Origin: Ovis canadensis
Lineage: Eukaryota; Chordata; Mammalia; Artiodactyla; Bovidae
Assembly: GCF_042477335.2 (NCBI RefSeq)
Contig: NC_091255.1
Coordinates: forward strand, 42,138,501 to 42,202,500
Length of the DNA: 64,000 nt
Direction of reading: 5' to 3'
This document shows, piece by piece, positions 24,552-35,149 of this stretch. Positions within the stretch are counted from its first letter, which is position 1. Each line of letters opens with the position of its first letter. The notes under the pieces are model-generated. The model worked only from the letters and a program-made list of their open reading frames with translations, searched no databases and was not told the origin of the DNA. The position numbers and the translations under genes are program-made.

Positions 24552-24570
24552 GCACGCTGGGAGTTGTAGT
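24552..24570 (-). promoter_or_regulatory. ZNF143/THAP11-type (SBS) promoter motif
   Basis: On the minus strand the 19 bases read ACTACAACTCCCAGCGTGC, a full match to the degenerate Staf/ZNF143 submotif that marks constitutive CpG-island promoters. It usually lies within about 100 bp of a transcription start, which supports a start near 24.45-24.55 kb. Confidence 0.8.
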
Positions 24571-24598
24571 CCCGCGGCCCTGCGCCGTCTCCCGCCCA

Positions 24599-24825
24599 CG
24601 CGGTGCCTAGACCGCTAAGCGTGGTACCGGATCCGCAAAGCTCGGCACTCGGACCGCAAAGCGCGGTGCCTGAACCACAGAGCTCGGTACCCGGCCGACC
24701 AGCGCGGTGCCTGGACCTCAAAGCTCGATAGCCTAACCACAGAGCTCGGTACTAGGACCGTTCAGCGCGGTACCCGAACCGCCCAGCTGGTACCTGGACC
24801 GCCAAGCGTGGTAGCCGACCAGCAG
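24599..24825. repeat. GC-rich minisatellite, about 11 copies of a 21-bp unit
   Basis: Eleven degenerate units of 19-21 bp follow one another. Each begins cgcggt, cgtggt or ctcggt, has a central ggacc or gaacc, and ends aag, gag or cag. Units starting cgcgg and ctcgg partly alternate, hinting at a 42-bp higher-order period. On the minus strand an open frame across it shows a 7-residue period (ELCGSGT, ALCGPSA, ELCGSGT). It lies directly upstream of the ZNF143-type site for a minus-strand transcript. Confidence 0.9.
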
Positions 24826-24990
24826 TTTTAGCATCTCGGGAGGACCTGGTTGGAAACTCAAACGCCCCCTCGCCGCGGCTCCATAGGATTTGCTGCATTA
24901 AAAACTCTGGGGGTGGGGCCCAGCAATCTGCCTTTTGCAAGCCCTTCAATTGATTCTTAAGTTCCCTTAAGTTTGAGAACATCTGCTCTA
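24826..24990 (+). mobile_element. MER5A DNA-transposon relic
   Basis: Contains ctgggggtggggcccagcaa and ends with an aagtttgagaac terminal-like segment, both characteristic of the hAT-Charlie element MER5A. Divergence is high and the 5' half is eroded. It directly abuts the promoter minisatellite. Confidence 0.75.
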
Positions 24991-26009
24991 AGTCCCAAGC
25001 ACCCACTCTTCTCCAAGGGACCTCATCTCACCTGTGGCATCAGGTACATATATATATACACACACACTGGTCCATCCCAGGTGCACTGGTGGCCCAGGCC
25101 ACCCCTCTCACTCCAGCCCTCAACTATCAGTGTCCACCCAACGTCTCCTCGAGGATGCCTCTGAAAAGCCAAAACTCAACAGGGTCAACACCACACTCAC
25201 ACTGCCTCCATCTGGTTCTGCTCCAGTGAGCCTCATGTACACTGCATTTGTCCACTGGGAAGTCATCTGAGACCTTAGTGGAAGCTTCAGGAGCCGAATG
25301 GCAGGTCCCTGAATCATACTTGAGGGAGGGAAGATGGAAAGAGGAGAAAGAAATGAAGCCGGGAAAATGCCAACCCCTCAACATGTGGAGGGAACAGAAG
25401 GACAGGTGCTGCCTTAGGGATTCCCTGGAAGTGTTGTTGAAGGAGGGTTGTTTGAAGAGGTTTAAGTATTTATGAAAAGAATCCAGTTAAGATGGAGCTG
25501 TGGGCTACACAGGAAAGGAAAAGAGATTTCACACATATGATGCCTAAGAAGTTGTATGTATGCGTTGGGGCAGGTGGAGTCTCAGCATCAGTAGGGAAAC
25601 GAGCCAGGACTAGGAGTTCTCAGGGGCCGTATGTCCCCCACCCCCACCTCCCCACCCAGAAGAACTTGGAGATGGCTGGACACATTGTGGTTTTCACACT
25701 TGGGGGAGGGGCACTGCTATCTAGTGGGTAGAGGCCCCTGATGCTGCAACATATAATGTTGGCACAGGATGGGCCCACCACCAAGAATGATCTGACCCAA
25801 GCACCAAAAGTGTGGAAGATGAGAACCCCTGAGAAAAGAAGAGAAGTTGTTTGTGAAAAGAGACAGGTGTGTCTGTGTGTGTGTGTATGTGTGTGTCTGT
25901 GTGTGTGTATGTATGATGCCAAATCTAAACTGAGCAAGATGAGAAGTAGGAGGAAGTTCTTCCTCTCCTTTCTCTTTTCCCCAAAATGTGCTTCATATTG
26001 CACATGTAC
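24991..26009. other. Unique flank with a TG microsatellite
   Basis: No gene supported. A TG-rich interrupted run lies at 25867-25915 and a small TA/CA run near 25049-25070. Open frames of 60-150 codons overlap on both strands without recognisable features. Confidence 0.5.
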
Positions 26010-26372
26010 AGGGCTTTCCAACTGCGGTGCTGAGAGGATGCTTGAGAGTTCCTTGGGCTGCAAGGAGATCAAACCAGTCAATCCTAAAGGAAATCAATTA
26101 TGAATATTCACTGGAAGGACTGGTGCTGAAGCTGAAACTCCAATCCTTTGGCCACCTCATGCGAAGAGCTGACTTAGTGGAAAAGACCCCAACACTGGGA
26201 AAGATTGAGGGCAGGAGGACACGGGGGTGACAGAGGATGAGATGGTTGGATGGCATCACTGACTCAGTGGACATGAGTTTGAGCAAGCCCCAGGAGATAG
26301 GGAAGGGCAGAGAAGCCTGGAGTGCTTCAGTTCACGGGGCCACAAAGAGTAGCGCACAACTTAGAGACTGAA
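26010..26372 (+). mobile_element. BovB LINE 3' end (left arm of an inverted pair)
   Basis: ggctgcaaggagatcaaacc through gaggatgagatggttggatg to the end near actgaataacaaca. Its peptide remnant reads [20 protein letters not shown]. Paired with an opposite copy 187 bp away. Confidence 0.9.
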
Positions 26373-26559
26373 TAACAACAGTATTATTAAGGAAAATATG
26401 TTTAAAAGATGTCCTTTTCTTTGCCATTTCATTGTGCCTTCTGCCCTGTTTTATTTTCAAATAATTAAAAGCCAACACTTTACATAGCAAATATTAGCTA
26501 CCGCCCATATTTATAAAATTGTTCAGATTTAAAACTTTGTTAATACTCATAAATTTAGG

Positions 26560-26898
26560 GTTCAGTTCAGTTCAGTTCAGTCATTCAGTCGTATCCGACT
26601 CTTTGGGATCCCATGAATCACAGCATGCCAGGCCTCCCTGTCCATCACCAACTTCCGGAGTTTACTCAAACTCATGTCCACCAAGTTGGTGATGCCATCC
26701 AGCCATCTCATCCTTGGTCGTCCCCTTCTCCTCCTGCCCTCAATCCCTCCCAGCATCAGGGTCTTTTCCAATGAGTCAACTCTTCGCATGAGGTGGCCAA
26801 TGTATTGGAGTTTAAGCTTTAGCATCAGTCCTTCCAATGAACACCCAGGACTAATCTCCTTTAGGATGGACTGGTTGGACCTCCTTGCAGTCCTAGGG
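26560..26898 (-). mobile_element. BovB LINE 3' end (right arm of an inverted pair)
   Basis: Starts with the reversed (gttca)n tail and cagtcgtatccgactctttg, and ends ggacctccttgcagtcctag. Covers nearly the same part of BovB as the copy at 26010-26372 but inverted. Confidence 0.9.
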
Positions 26899-28732
26899 TT
26901 AGGGTAATTTTCTTTAAAAAAAATCAAATTTAAATGTGACTTATACAGTGACTAGGCACATTTACATTCAATTTCTTCTCTGCACTTTTCTTCATTTCAT
27001 AAATATAAGAGCTCAAGTACTATCTTTCCTTCTGGATACTTTTTTACTTGAAATCAGTTAACACAGTAGCTTTTTCAGGTTTTTTAAAACATAGTCAAGG
27101 AGAAATAAAGCAAATCATACTCAGAAAAAAAGAAGTAGGAGGAAGAAAGCTGGATGATTGGGATTGGCAGTGAGTCAGACAGACTGGATGTTTTGAGGAG
27201 GGGTCAGTGATTTACTTATCTTGCTGGAATAACTGAAAAACCAAGGTAGAGAGGAGTTTTTCGTAAGGAAATATGATGGTCGCAGATGCCCAGGTTAAGA
27301 TGTGAGGATGGATGGGGTGGAGGCAGGACCACTGAGTATCCTTATATCAATTGCACAGCCAGGGGGAGGAGTGGAGTGAACCAGAGACCAAGGTCATGCA
27401 CTTGGATGTTCAAACCAGCTGCACACCTTGCACGTGCACCACTGTGTATGACCTCTCCAGTGAATAACAAAGTAGGTAGACATCAGGAAGAGGAGAGGGG
27501 TGAGTGGTGAAGGCAAACAGTTGAAAGCTTGGGTAAGAGTGCAGGGGAGGCGCAGGATGGCTCTCTGGAGAAGAACAGATTCATTCAGGTGTCCTCAGAG
27601 GTTCTCAGGCCGGGCAGTGTTTGCATCCAGGCAAAGGTGGAAATGTGGAGCCACCCAGAGCACATGAGGATAAAGAGGGATTGCAGATCATGGGACACTC
27701 ATCACTCTCAGACATACTTTATATTTTGTGTTTTTCAAAAATTTGTCTGCCTCCCTCCAGCTACAGTGCATGCTCCCTGCAGGCAGGCACTTTGTTGTTG
27801 TTTCTGTCCACACCCAGTGCTGAGGACACTGCTTTTCACGGCAGGTATGCAGGACTTGCAGAATGGATGGATGGTGGCATGAGTTAATCTCCCCAAGGCT
27901 AGGAGGCTGATTCAACACTGGAAGATCTGTGAGTGTCCTTCGCTGTAGAGACACTTGAGAGAAGGATTTTGTGCCCAGAAATTCTTTGACAAAATACAGG
28001 ACCAGTTTCAGTCTTCAAAAACTCCTAGTAAACTGGGAACACAAGGGAAATTCCTAAGCCAGATAGAGAATCTAGCTACCTGAGCCCCTCATTAAATATT
28101 CACTCCATAGTGAAACATTCAAAGCATTCCCAGGAAAAGTCAAGTCAAGAGTGTCTGCAGTCTTCACTGCTATTCCAAGAAGTCAGGAAGAAATGAGTGG
28201 TAGTAAAAACACTTGAGATGGGGCAGAAGCTGGCAAAGGCCCTGAGACACTCTGCTGGGCGATGCTGGGGTGCTGGGCATGTTATGAGGGGACACAGGCC
28301 CTGCTTCCCTGAGAAGCTGTGTCAGAGCATCCTTCCTATCTTCCCCCTTTGGCAGCAGGTCTATCAAAGGAGCATCCACCAGAAGTATAGAGCACGTGAT
28401 GCAAAGTGAGGCAACAGTCTGGATTTTGACTGCTCTCTCTTGACTCTGTGATCTATTCCCACATTGTCCCAGTAAATTCCTTTTCTACTTAAGACAGCCA
28501 GAGGTGACCTCTGTTGCTTACCAGCAGACCTTGGCTTGTACAAGGGAGTCTCCTAGCCAGGCAATGCCTAACATACCCTCACTCACTTGTTCAACCAGCT
28601 CTGTTCCAAGGACTGAGAATACAAATGTCAAAGGCATAGTAAGGGTGCTTCTTGTTAACTGGAGGAAAATCTGTACTTTGGATTTCCACATCTGTACTCT
28701 CAAGTCACCTAATCAATCCAGTAGTCAGAGGA
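26899..28732. other. Mostly unique sequence with an L2-like piece
   Basis: No gene supported. About 27750-27880 resembles the L2 3' end (catgctccctgcaggcaggc, cagaatggatggatgg). The rest is unassigned. Confidence 0.45.
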
Positions 28733-28877
28733 CTTTCCTGGTGGTCCAGTGGCTAAGACTCTGTACTCCCAATGCAGGGGGCTCAGGGAACTAGATTTAC
28801 TTTACTGGTTAGGGAACTAGATGCCCCCATGCTGCAACTAAAAGCCAGCACATTCAGATAAAAAAATTTTTTTAATC
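28733..28877 (+). mobile_element. CHR-2-type SINE with internal duplication
   Basis: ggactttcctggtggtccag head. The 'agggaactaga' segment occurs twice (near 28786 and 28821), a small internal duplication. Confidence 0.8.
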
Positions 28878-29029
28878 CAGCAGTCAGAACTTGGGTCCAA
28901 CAATCACAATAGTAGGCACCTCACTATATTTCCTTTTGGTAAGATGAACCACTGAAAGAGCTGAAACAAGCCCAGGATTTGGGTTCAATCCTTGGTGTGA
29001 AAAAAAAAAAAGTGATATAATTCAAAAAT

Positions 29030-29262
29030 CAGGAGAAGGAAATGGCAACTTGCTCCAGTATTCTTGCCTGGGAAATTCCATGGACAGGGTCCTGGCAGGC
29101 TGCAGCCCTTTGAGATGCAACTGGTCAGACACAGCAGAGCTACGGAGCACAAAGTCCATTTGAGGGTTTTGCTGCCACCTAGCGGATTGATCTGATACTG
29201 AAGTAGGAGATCGCAAAGAGTGGGACTGAGCGACTAATAAAGGCGCACACACACACAAGAGC
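29030..29262 (+). mobile_element. BovA-type SINE fragments
   Basis: BovA body gctccagtattcttgcctgg and a diverged terminus, then a second BovA-like end gactgagcgactaataaagg with a short CA tail. Confidence 0.65.
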
Positions 29263-29604
29263 TCTAAAACTCAGGGCCCCAAAGCGGTGGCTGCTTTTAA
29301 AGAAACAAAGCAGAATTATTTGGAATTTTTAATATGAACTTATAGATGTTTTATGCAGGAATTCATAATACTTTGGGTCACGGGCTCATGTTAAGATGTG
29401 ATGAAATAATAAACAGTCTTGGGTAAATGTACAAACCAATCCTATATAATTCCAGGGATCATGGGATACCCGATGCCCCCCACCAAGACCATCGCCAGGT
29501 TCAGTGTCCAATTAAGAATCTCTGTGTTACGTGGGAATTGACTACAGCCTCAGAATTTTTTCACATGGAGACACATTCCTGCATGTCACATTGGATGTTT
29601 GTAT
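29263..29604. other. Unique sequence, nothing recognised
   Basis: AT-rich, no gene or assigned repeat. Confidence 0.45.
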
Positions 29605-29808
29605 GTTGTTGTTTGGTCGCTAAATCGTGTCTGCCTCTTTGCGACCCCCTGGACTGTAATCTGCCAGGCAAATTACATGGGATTCTCCAGGCAAGGATAC
29701 TAGAGTGGGTAGCCATTCCCTTCTCCAGGGTAGCTTCCTGACCCAGAGGTTGAATTTGTGTGTCCCGCACCACAGGCAGATTACCATCTCAGCAACCAGG
29801 GAAGCCCC
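29605..29808 (-). mobile_element. Bov-tA SINE
   Basis: From ttgttgtttggtcgctaaat to gcaaccagggaagcccc. Confidence 0.88.
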
Positions 29809-30112
29809 AGTCCCCAGCAGACTTTGTGAATTTATATCATGTGGTGTTGGGAGCGTGTGGATTTGTGCTCCCTTCTCAGGACAGTCTTCTGAAACCTTCC
29901 CAGGATTTCCTCCTTGGCTTCCTCAAGTCTTGACGCTCTGCGGGTGCCAGCTTCCCGCCTCACACTCCACGGCCACAGGCTCCTCTCAGAGCCCCTGCGC
30001 TTCCAAGAGCAGCCATGCCCCTCTCTCCCCACCTCTGCAGACTCTTCTCTGGGTGATCACAGCCCTGGGCAGCACATGGAGCAGGCAGCTGACTCCCTCT
30101 GGATTTGTGCGA

Positions 30113-30198
30113 TGAACGAGCTGCTGGCACCTTCAGAGAACAGGGTGACATTTGATGGATGAGCTGCTGGCACCCTTAGAGAACAGGGTGACATTCCT
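30113..30198. repeat. 43-bp tandem duplication
   Basis: gagctgctggcacc and gagaacagggtgacatt recur 43 bp apart (first gagctg at 30118, second at 30161), with two or three differences. Confidence 0.85.
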
Positions 30199-30484
30199 GG
30201 AGCCGGAGCAATAGGGGGTCAGGGATGGTGGTCAAGCAAGCAGCCAATGGTTAGTAGAGTTAAGCCCCAGACCTCTCTGACCTTCCTCCAAAACAGGGCC
30301 CCCTGTATTGCTGGTTCCTTCTTGGGGCCGCAGTCTCTGCCCCCAGTTGCCCTGAATCCCCATGAATGTCAGGATGAGCTCCCTGTCATGCCCTTAGGCC
30401 TAGACCTTCAACATAAACAGAGAACAAAAGCAATCAAATCATTGCAATAGTAACAGCAGCAGCAGAAGCAGCTACTACCAGCTG

Positions 30485-30880
30485 AGTGACTTCTATGGGC
30501 CCAACTCTGCTCTAAGTACTTGTAACGTCACTCAGTCTTTGCAACCCCATGGACTGTAGCCCGGCAGATTCCTCTATCCGTGGGATTTCCCAGACAAGAA
30601 TACTGGTGTGAGTCACCATTTCCTCCTCCAGGGGATCTTCCCAACCCAGGGATCGAACCTGCATCTCTTGTGTCACCTGGATTGGCAGGAGAGTTCTTTA
30701 CTCTGTGCCACCTGGGAAGCCCAGGCACTTCTAATATATTCCTTTAAATGTATGACCACCTATGAGGTCAGTGATATTTCCATTTTACAGATGCCACTCA
30801 TCAAGGGTAAATAATTGACCCAAGGACAAATATAGGGCTGGGGTAGATGTCCAGATCACTTCCCAGACTTACATTCTTTT
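30485..30880. mobile_element. MIR split by a minus-strand Bov-tA SINE
   Basis: The Bov-tA (about 30520-30722, minus) ends in tgccacctgggaagccc. Flanking 30485-30519 (caactctgctctaagtactt) and 30723-30880 (ccattttacagatgccactc) look like two halves of one MIR. Confidence 0.7.
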
Positions 30881-31026
30881 GGGTATGACGTAACAGACAA
30901 AAGAGACCCTCAGGAAACATTTAGGAACTGGTAGAGTCAGTCTTCCTTCATAATCTGATGGCTGTCACTATAAAACCAATAGTTAAGAGATGGACTCACC
31001 TTGCCCGGCAGCTGCCAGTAGCCCCT

Positions 31027-31215
31027 TGTTGTTCAGTTGCTCAGTCGTGTCCTACTCTTTGCAACCCCATGGACTGAAGCATGCCAGGCTTCCCTGTCCT
31101 TCCCCATCTCCCAGAGCTTGCTCAAACTCATGTTGGATGGTTCAGTGAAACCATCTAACCATCTTATCCTGTCATCCCCTTCTCCTCCTGCCTTTAATCT
31201 TTCCCAGCATCATTT
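31027..31215 (-). mobile_element. BovB LINE 3' end, short
   Basis: ttgttgttcagttgctcagt through ccagagcttgctcaaactca to caatcttt-like taatctttcccagcatca. The minus-strand tail peptide ends KIKGRRRRG. Confidence 0.88.
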
Positions 31216-31493
31216 CCCAAACAGGGCCTTTTTCTTCCTTTTTCAAGGACCTGGCCTCACCACCCCTCTTGTCCCCTTGCATCAGGAACAGGACAGCACT
31301 GGTCCTCGAACCTCCCACCTCCCGGGTGGCACAGTTAGCCAGCTGGGTTCCAAAAGCCTGCACACAGCAGGTTTGCACAAGACCGGGCTACTAACCGTTT
31401 TCTCTGCTGTGCTATGTGGTTGACTTGTCTGACACAGCGAGGGCAAGTCTCAGCTTCTCTGTACATTAATCCATTATAAAAAATATTCTTATA
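31216..31493. other. Unique sequence, nothing recognised
   Basis: Short spacer without a gene. Confidence 0.4.
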
Positions 31494-31620
31494 GGGACTT
31501 ACCCTGGCTGCCTGGTAGTTAGAACTTCACACTTCTACTGCAGGGGGTTCAGGTTCTATCCCTGGTTAGGGAACTAAGATCCCACACGCCATGCAGTGTG
31601 GCCAAAAAGAAAGAAAAAAT
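31494..31620 (+). mobile_element. CHR-2-type SINE
   Basis: gggacttaccctggctgcct, ggttctatccctggttaggg, end gtgtggccaaaaagaaagaa. Confidence 0.82.
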
Positions 31621-32019
31621 TCCTACAAACATCTGCGCCTAAAAGCAGGTGCAGGATTGAAGAGTCTTCAGATGCAAAGTCCACCCTTGAGCACCTTGGT
31701 CTAAGGAACCCCAGATCAGGGAAGGTTTCATCCTCCACTTGTGGCTCTGCCTGACTTGGAAATGAAAGCTGTCCGAGGGTGGCTTGCATATCTGCTACAG
31801 ACCCAGGGTTTATGCTTACTTTCTGACTCTCTCAAGTCAGGGCAAAGAGAATGGGGAACTGAAAAGCCATTCAGTCATTTCCCATTCTTAAAAAGACACC
31901 CATGCAAATTTTGGTTATTGTTTTCAAGTCAAGTGAATCATCAGATTTGACAAACAAAAACTTTACACAGCGTGGTAAGAAGAAAGGGGGCATTAGAGGC
32001 AGCGAAACTGTGTTCCACG

Positions 32020-32228
32020 TCTTCGTTCTACATTTAGAGCTGAAAGATTTTAGGCAATTCATTTACCCTCTCTGAAGACTCATTCACTCATTTGCAAAAT
32101 GAGGCAAATAATAACACCTCAATAATAATCTCAAGCTGCTGTGAGAATTAAATGCAACACGACTTTATTGGAATAAAAAGTCCCTTGGACAATATCTGGC
32201 ATTCAGTACACACTCAGCACATGTTGCA
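32020..32228 (+). mobile_element. MIR relic
   Basis: aaaatgaggcaaataataac, gctgctgtgagaattaaatg and catctggcattcagtac-like blocks are the MIR core order. Confidence 0.65.
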
Positions 32229-32423
32229 GTCTCATCTCCATCCTTCCATCTAGATCCTGAGCCTCTGAGGATGGATCCTCATAGCAGCAGAATATGAGAG
32301 AGATGCCACTCAAATTCATTTTAAATGAATAAGTTTGATGGTACACAGGAAATTAAAGGAGGGGGACAAAAGGGGGACTATTAAAGGTTTGGGCTCACTA
32401 GTCTCCTTTTGGTGGGAGAAAGT

Positions 32424-32731
32424 GAAAGTGAAAGTTGCTCATTCATGTCCGACTCTCTGCGACCCCGTGGATATCCATGGAATTCTCCAGGCCAGAATAC
32501 CGGAGTGAGTAATCATTCCCTTCTCCAAGGGATCGTCCCAATCCAGGGACCGAACCCAGGTCTACCCACATTGCAGGTAGCTTCTTTCCAGCTGAGCCTC
32601 CAGGGAAGCCCAAGAATAATGGAGTGGGTAGCCTATCCCTTTGCCAGGGGATCTTCCTGACCCAGGAATTGAACTGGGTTCTCCTGCATTGCAGGCAGAT
32701 TCTTTACCAGCTGAGCTACAAGGGAAGCCCT
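32424..32731 (-). mobile_element. Bov-tA-type SINE with extra tRNA-head unit
   Basis: Reverse BovA start (gctcattcatgtccgactct), first head ending cctccagggaagcccaa, then a second partial BovA plus head ending ctacaagggaagccc, a trimer-like structure. Confidence 0.85.
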
Positions 32732-32847
32732 TTGGTGGGAGGGAGACAAACAATTTGGAATTAAATGTCCAGTCTACATTCTAGTCCTTAGAATCATTCA
32801 GACTGGTTGAATTAGAGCCTACCTAAGACTTTTTCTTTTTAAAAATT

Positions 32848-33104
32848 TGTTTTATTATTATTATTATGGCTTCACTGGGTCTTCATTCTGTGCTCAGGCT
32901 TTCTCTGCTTGAGGTCTGCAGTCTTCTCACTGCGGTGGCTTCTCTTGTTGCAGAGCAAAGGCACTAGGGCTCACAGGCTTCAGAGGTTGTGGCACTTGGG
33001 CTTAGCTGCCCAGCAGCATGTGTAATTTTTGCAGATCAGGGATCAAACCCCTGTCCCTGGCATTGCAAGATGGATTCTTAACCACTGAACCACCAGGGAA
33101 GTCC
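32848..33104 (-). mobile_element. CHR-1-type SINE, long form
   Basis: ttattattattatggcttca tail, body tctcactgcggtggcttctc, end accaccagggaagtccc. Confidence 0.85.
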
Positions 33105-33849
33105 CTGAGATTTTTTCATCTGCAAAATAAGAGCTCCTATGGGAATTAAATTTTTTTTAAGTAGGTCTGGTAGGTGCTCAAAGATGAGAATTGAAATGAT
33201 CACCTTAAATTAGCTTGTTAAACAAACAGGCAGTCAAATGTCCAGGCCCTACAGATCCCCGGAATCTGTGCATCTGTAAGACCCTACAGACCCATTCCCC
33301 TGGCTGCATTCCTGGTCACTCTGAACTGGCTGGTCTGGTATGGGGAGTGGAGTGGTGCATATGGTGTTTGCCCAGTTTCCTCTGATCCCTGACTTGGGCC
33401 ATTCTGGACCTTTCTCATCTTCACTGGCTCCCATGTCAGTTCCACATGGGTTCTGGACAGCTTCATGCAGTGGTAACTGTCAGCACCTCACCTCCTGGCC
33501 CAACTGTGCTCTTGCCCCTGCTCTGGGCTCCCATATTGACCATGCCCTGGGGTCTGTCCCCACAGCCCTGAAGTGCAGGAGACTCAATGGCCTGTGGAGT
33601 GAACCCCTCACCTATGAGGACTGGGAGCCGTGGGTGCAGTTTATACACTGCTCAGGGTGTAGCCCCACAGACCCAGCAGGCCCTCCTGATCACAGGCAGC
33701 CCACTCAGGAACACTGTCCCACACTGGGTCTGCCTCCTTTCCTACCTGACTGCCCCACCCCTCACTCCTCCCCTAGGAAGGGGCCCTTTACGCAGCCCTG
33801 CCAGGAGCCCTCTGCTGCAAGCTTCACTTTCTGTGGTTGAAATGTGGGA
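33105..33849. other. Moderately GC-rich unique block with a 166-codon open frame
   Basis: A plus-strand frame at 33340-33840 (MGSGVVHMVFAQ..., ending ASFTFCG) lies in C-rich DNA. I see no signal peptide, domain or homologue that I know. It ends just before an L1 3' fragment. It could be chance or the remnant of a retrocopy; coding is not claimed. Confidence 0.3.
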
Positions 33850-33992
33850 GTTAGACTATTCACTAGTATAACAGCAATACAAGCACTATTATAAACAATG
33901 AGGTCCTACTGTATAGCACAGGGGACTATATTCAATCTGCTGAGATAAGCCATCATGGAAAAGATACTTTTAAAATGTGATTAGGTCATCTG
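33850..33992 (+). mobile_element. L1 3' UTR fragment
   Basis: gaggtcctactgtatagcac and agggg-ctatattcaatctgc match the forward L1 tail. Confidence 0.75.
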
Positions 33993-34036
33993 AAAGCCCC
34001 TATGACTCGGATCAGTACCCAGATAAAGGAGATCCC

Positions 34037-34270
34037 AGGGATTTCCCTGGTGGTCCAGTGGCTAAGACTCCACAAAGCAGGGGGCCTGGGTTCAATCACT
34101 GGTCAGGGAACTAGGTCCCACATGCTGCAACTGAGAATTTGCATGCTGCAACTAAAGAACTAAGAGTTCTCATGCTGCAGCTAACGACACTGTACATAGC
34201 AACAAATATCCCAAGTGCCACAAGACTTGATGCAGCCAAACAAATTAATTACTTAAATAATAAAATATTT
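34037..34270 (+). mobile_element. CHR-1-type SINE, long form
   Basis: gggatttccctggtggtcca head; gcatgctgcaactaaagaac middle, where the 'catgctgca' motif is repeated three times; end tgatgcagccaaacaaatta. Confidence 0.85.
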
Positions 34271-35149
34271 TTAAAAAATAAGTAAAGGAAATCCTAGAGA
34301 GCTCTCTTGTGCCTTCTGCCTTGTGAGGACACAGAGGAGAAAACAGCCATCTATGAACCAGGAACCTGGCCCTCAGCAGACACCAAATCTGCAATGAAAA
34401 AGTTCACTGGAGCAAACAAAAAGTTCAGAGGATGACAGCTTCTCATTGGCTGAGCCTGTTGCTCAGTTGTGTTTTCCATTGGCTGGGGTTGTTGCTGGAT
34501 GAGAAGAAAGCCTTCCTTCCTCCTGCTGGGGTAGTTAGGTAGTTACACACTTCCTGTTTGGGAGTACTTCTCTCCATCTCCCAGTTAAGAACTGATGTCT
34601 TCTTGTTGGGGTAGTTAATTGTGAGGGGCAGGGTAGGAGAGCTCGTCTGCAGGCCTTCCTAACTCCAATTTTAGTTGAGGTTTCCTTTTATTATTAATTT
34701 TCACAGTTACCACACTAAAAATAATAATAAAAATCAAAAAGTAACAAGTAAAATTAATAATACCTGTATTTACTTAGCCCGATATATCTAAAATATTATC
34801 TTTTCAACATGGAATCAATATAAAATATTAATGAGTTATTTTACATTATTTTTTCATTCCAAGTTTTGGGACCCAGTGTATAATTTACACTTACAGCACA
34901 TCACATCTTAATTCAACTACTCACATTTCAAGTGCTGTAAAGCTGCACGTAGCTAGTGGTTACTATGTTGGACAGTACAGGCCCAAAGAACCCTTCATTG
35001 TCTGGATGTTCTGCAGAACATCCCATTGGGGCACTGATGATGACATCATGCTATCTACAGCCAGTGAGCAAGAAATTGCAGGTACTCTAGATGCCCTGGT
35101 AAGACACATACACGCCAGGTGAGATCTAAGCCCTACAAAGATTCAGGGG
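34271..35149. other. No gene; unassigned
   Basis: 34430-34670 contains repeated short motifs (cattggctg twice, 'ggggtagtta' twice) that look like a repetitive element of unknown family. The remainder is AT-rich. Confidence 0.4.

Larger units (their letters stand above)
23690..24880 (-). promoter_or_regulatory. CpG island, candidate promoter of a minus-strand gene (SPECC1 by synteny)
   Basis: About 1.2 kb of very GC- and CpG-rich DNA in otherwise AT-rich, repeat-filled sequence. It has a ZNF143-type site at 24552-24570 and, about 720 bp further in the minus direction, a consensus donor CAG|GTAAGT. In human, AKAP10 and SPECC1 are divergent neighbours, so a minus-strand SPECC1 first exon about 15 kb upstream of AKAP10 would fit. 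No SPECC1 coding sequence can be seen here, so the gene assignment is inference. An orphan CpG island or a lncRNA promoter is the alternative. Confidence 0.55.

Noticed and set aside
23483-24569. Long open frames of 168-280 codons on both strands in the CpG island
   Set aside because: They overlap on opposite strands, have Arg/Pro/Gly/Ala-rich composition typical of GC-rich non-coding DNA, and cross an ideal splice donor at 23828. No recognisable domain.
24599-24825. CRISPR-like array of short repeats
   Set aside because: Units are directly adjacent with no spacers, in a mammalian genome; this is a minisatellite.
26885-26905. Telomere-like tagggttaggg at the end of a BovB copy
   Set aside because: Only about two units; no array, likely chance.
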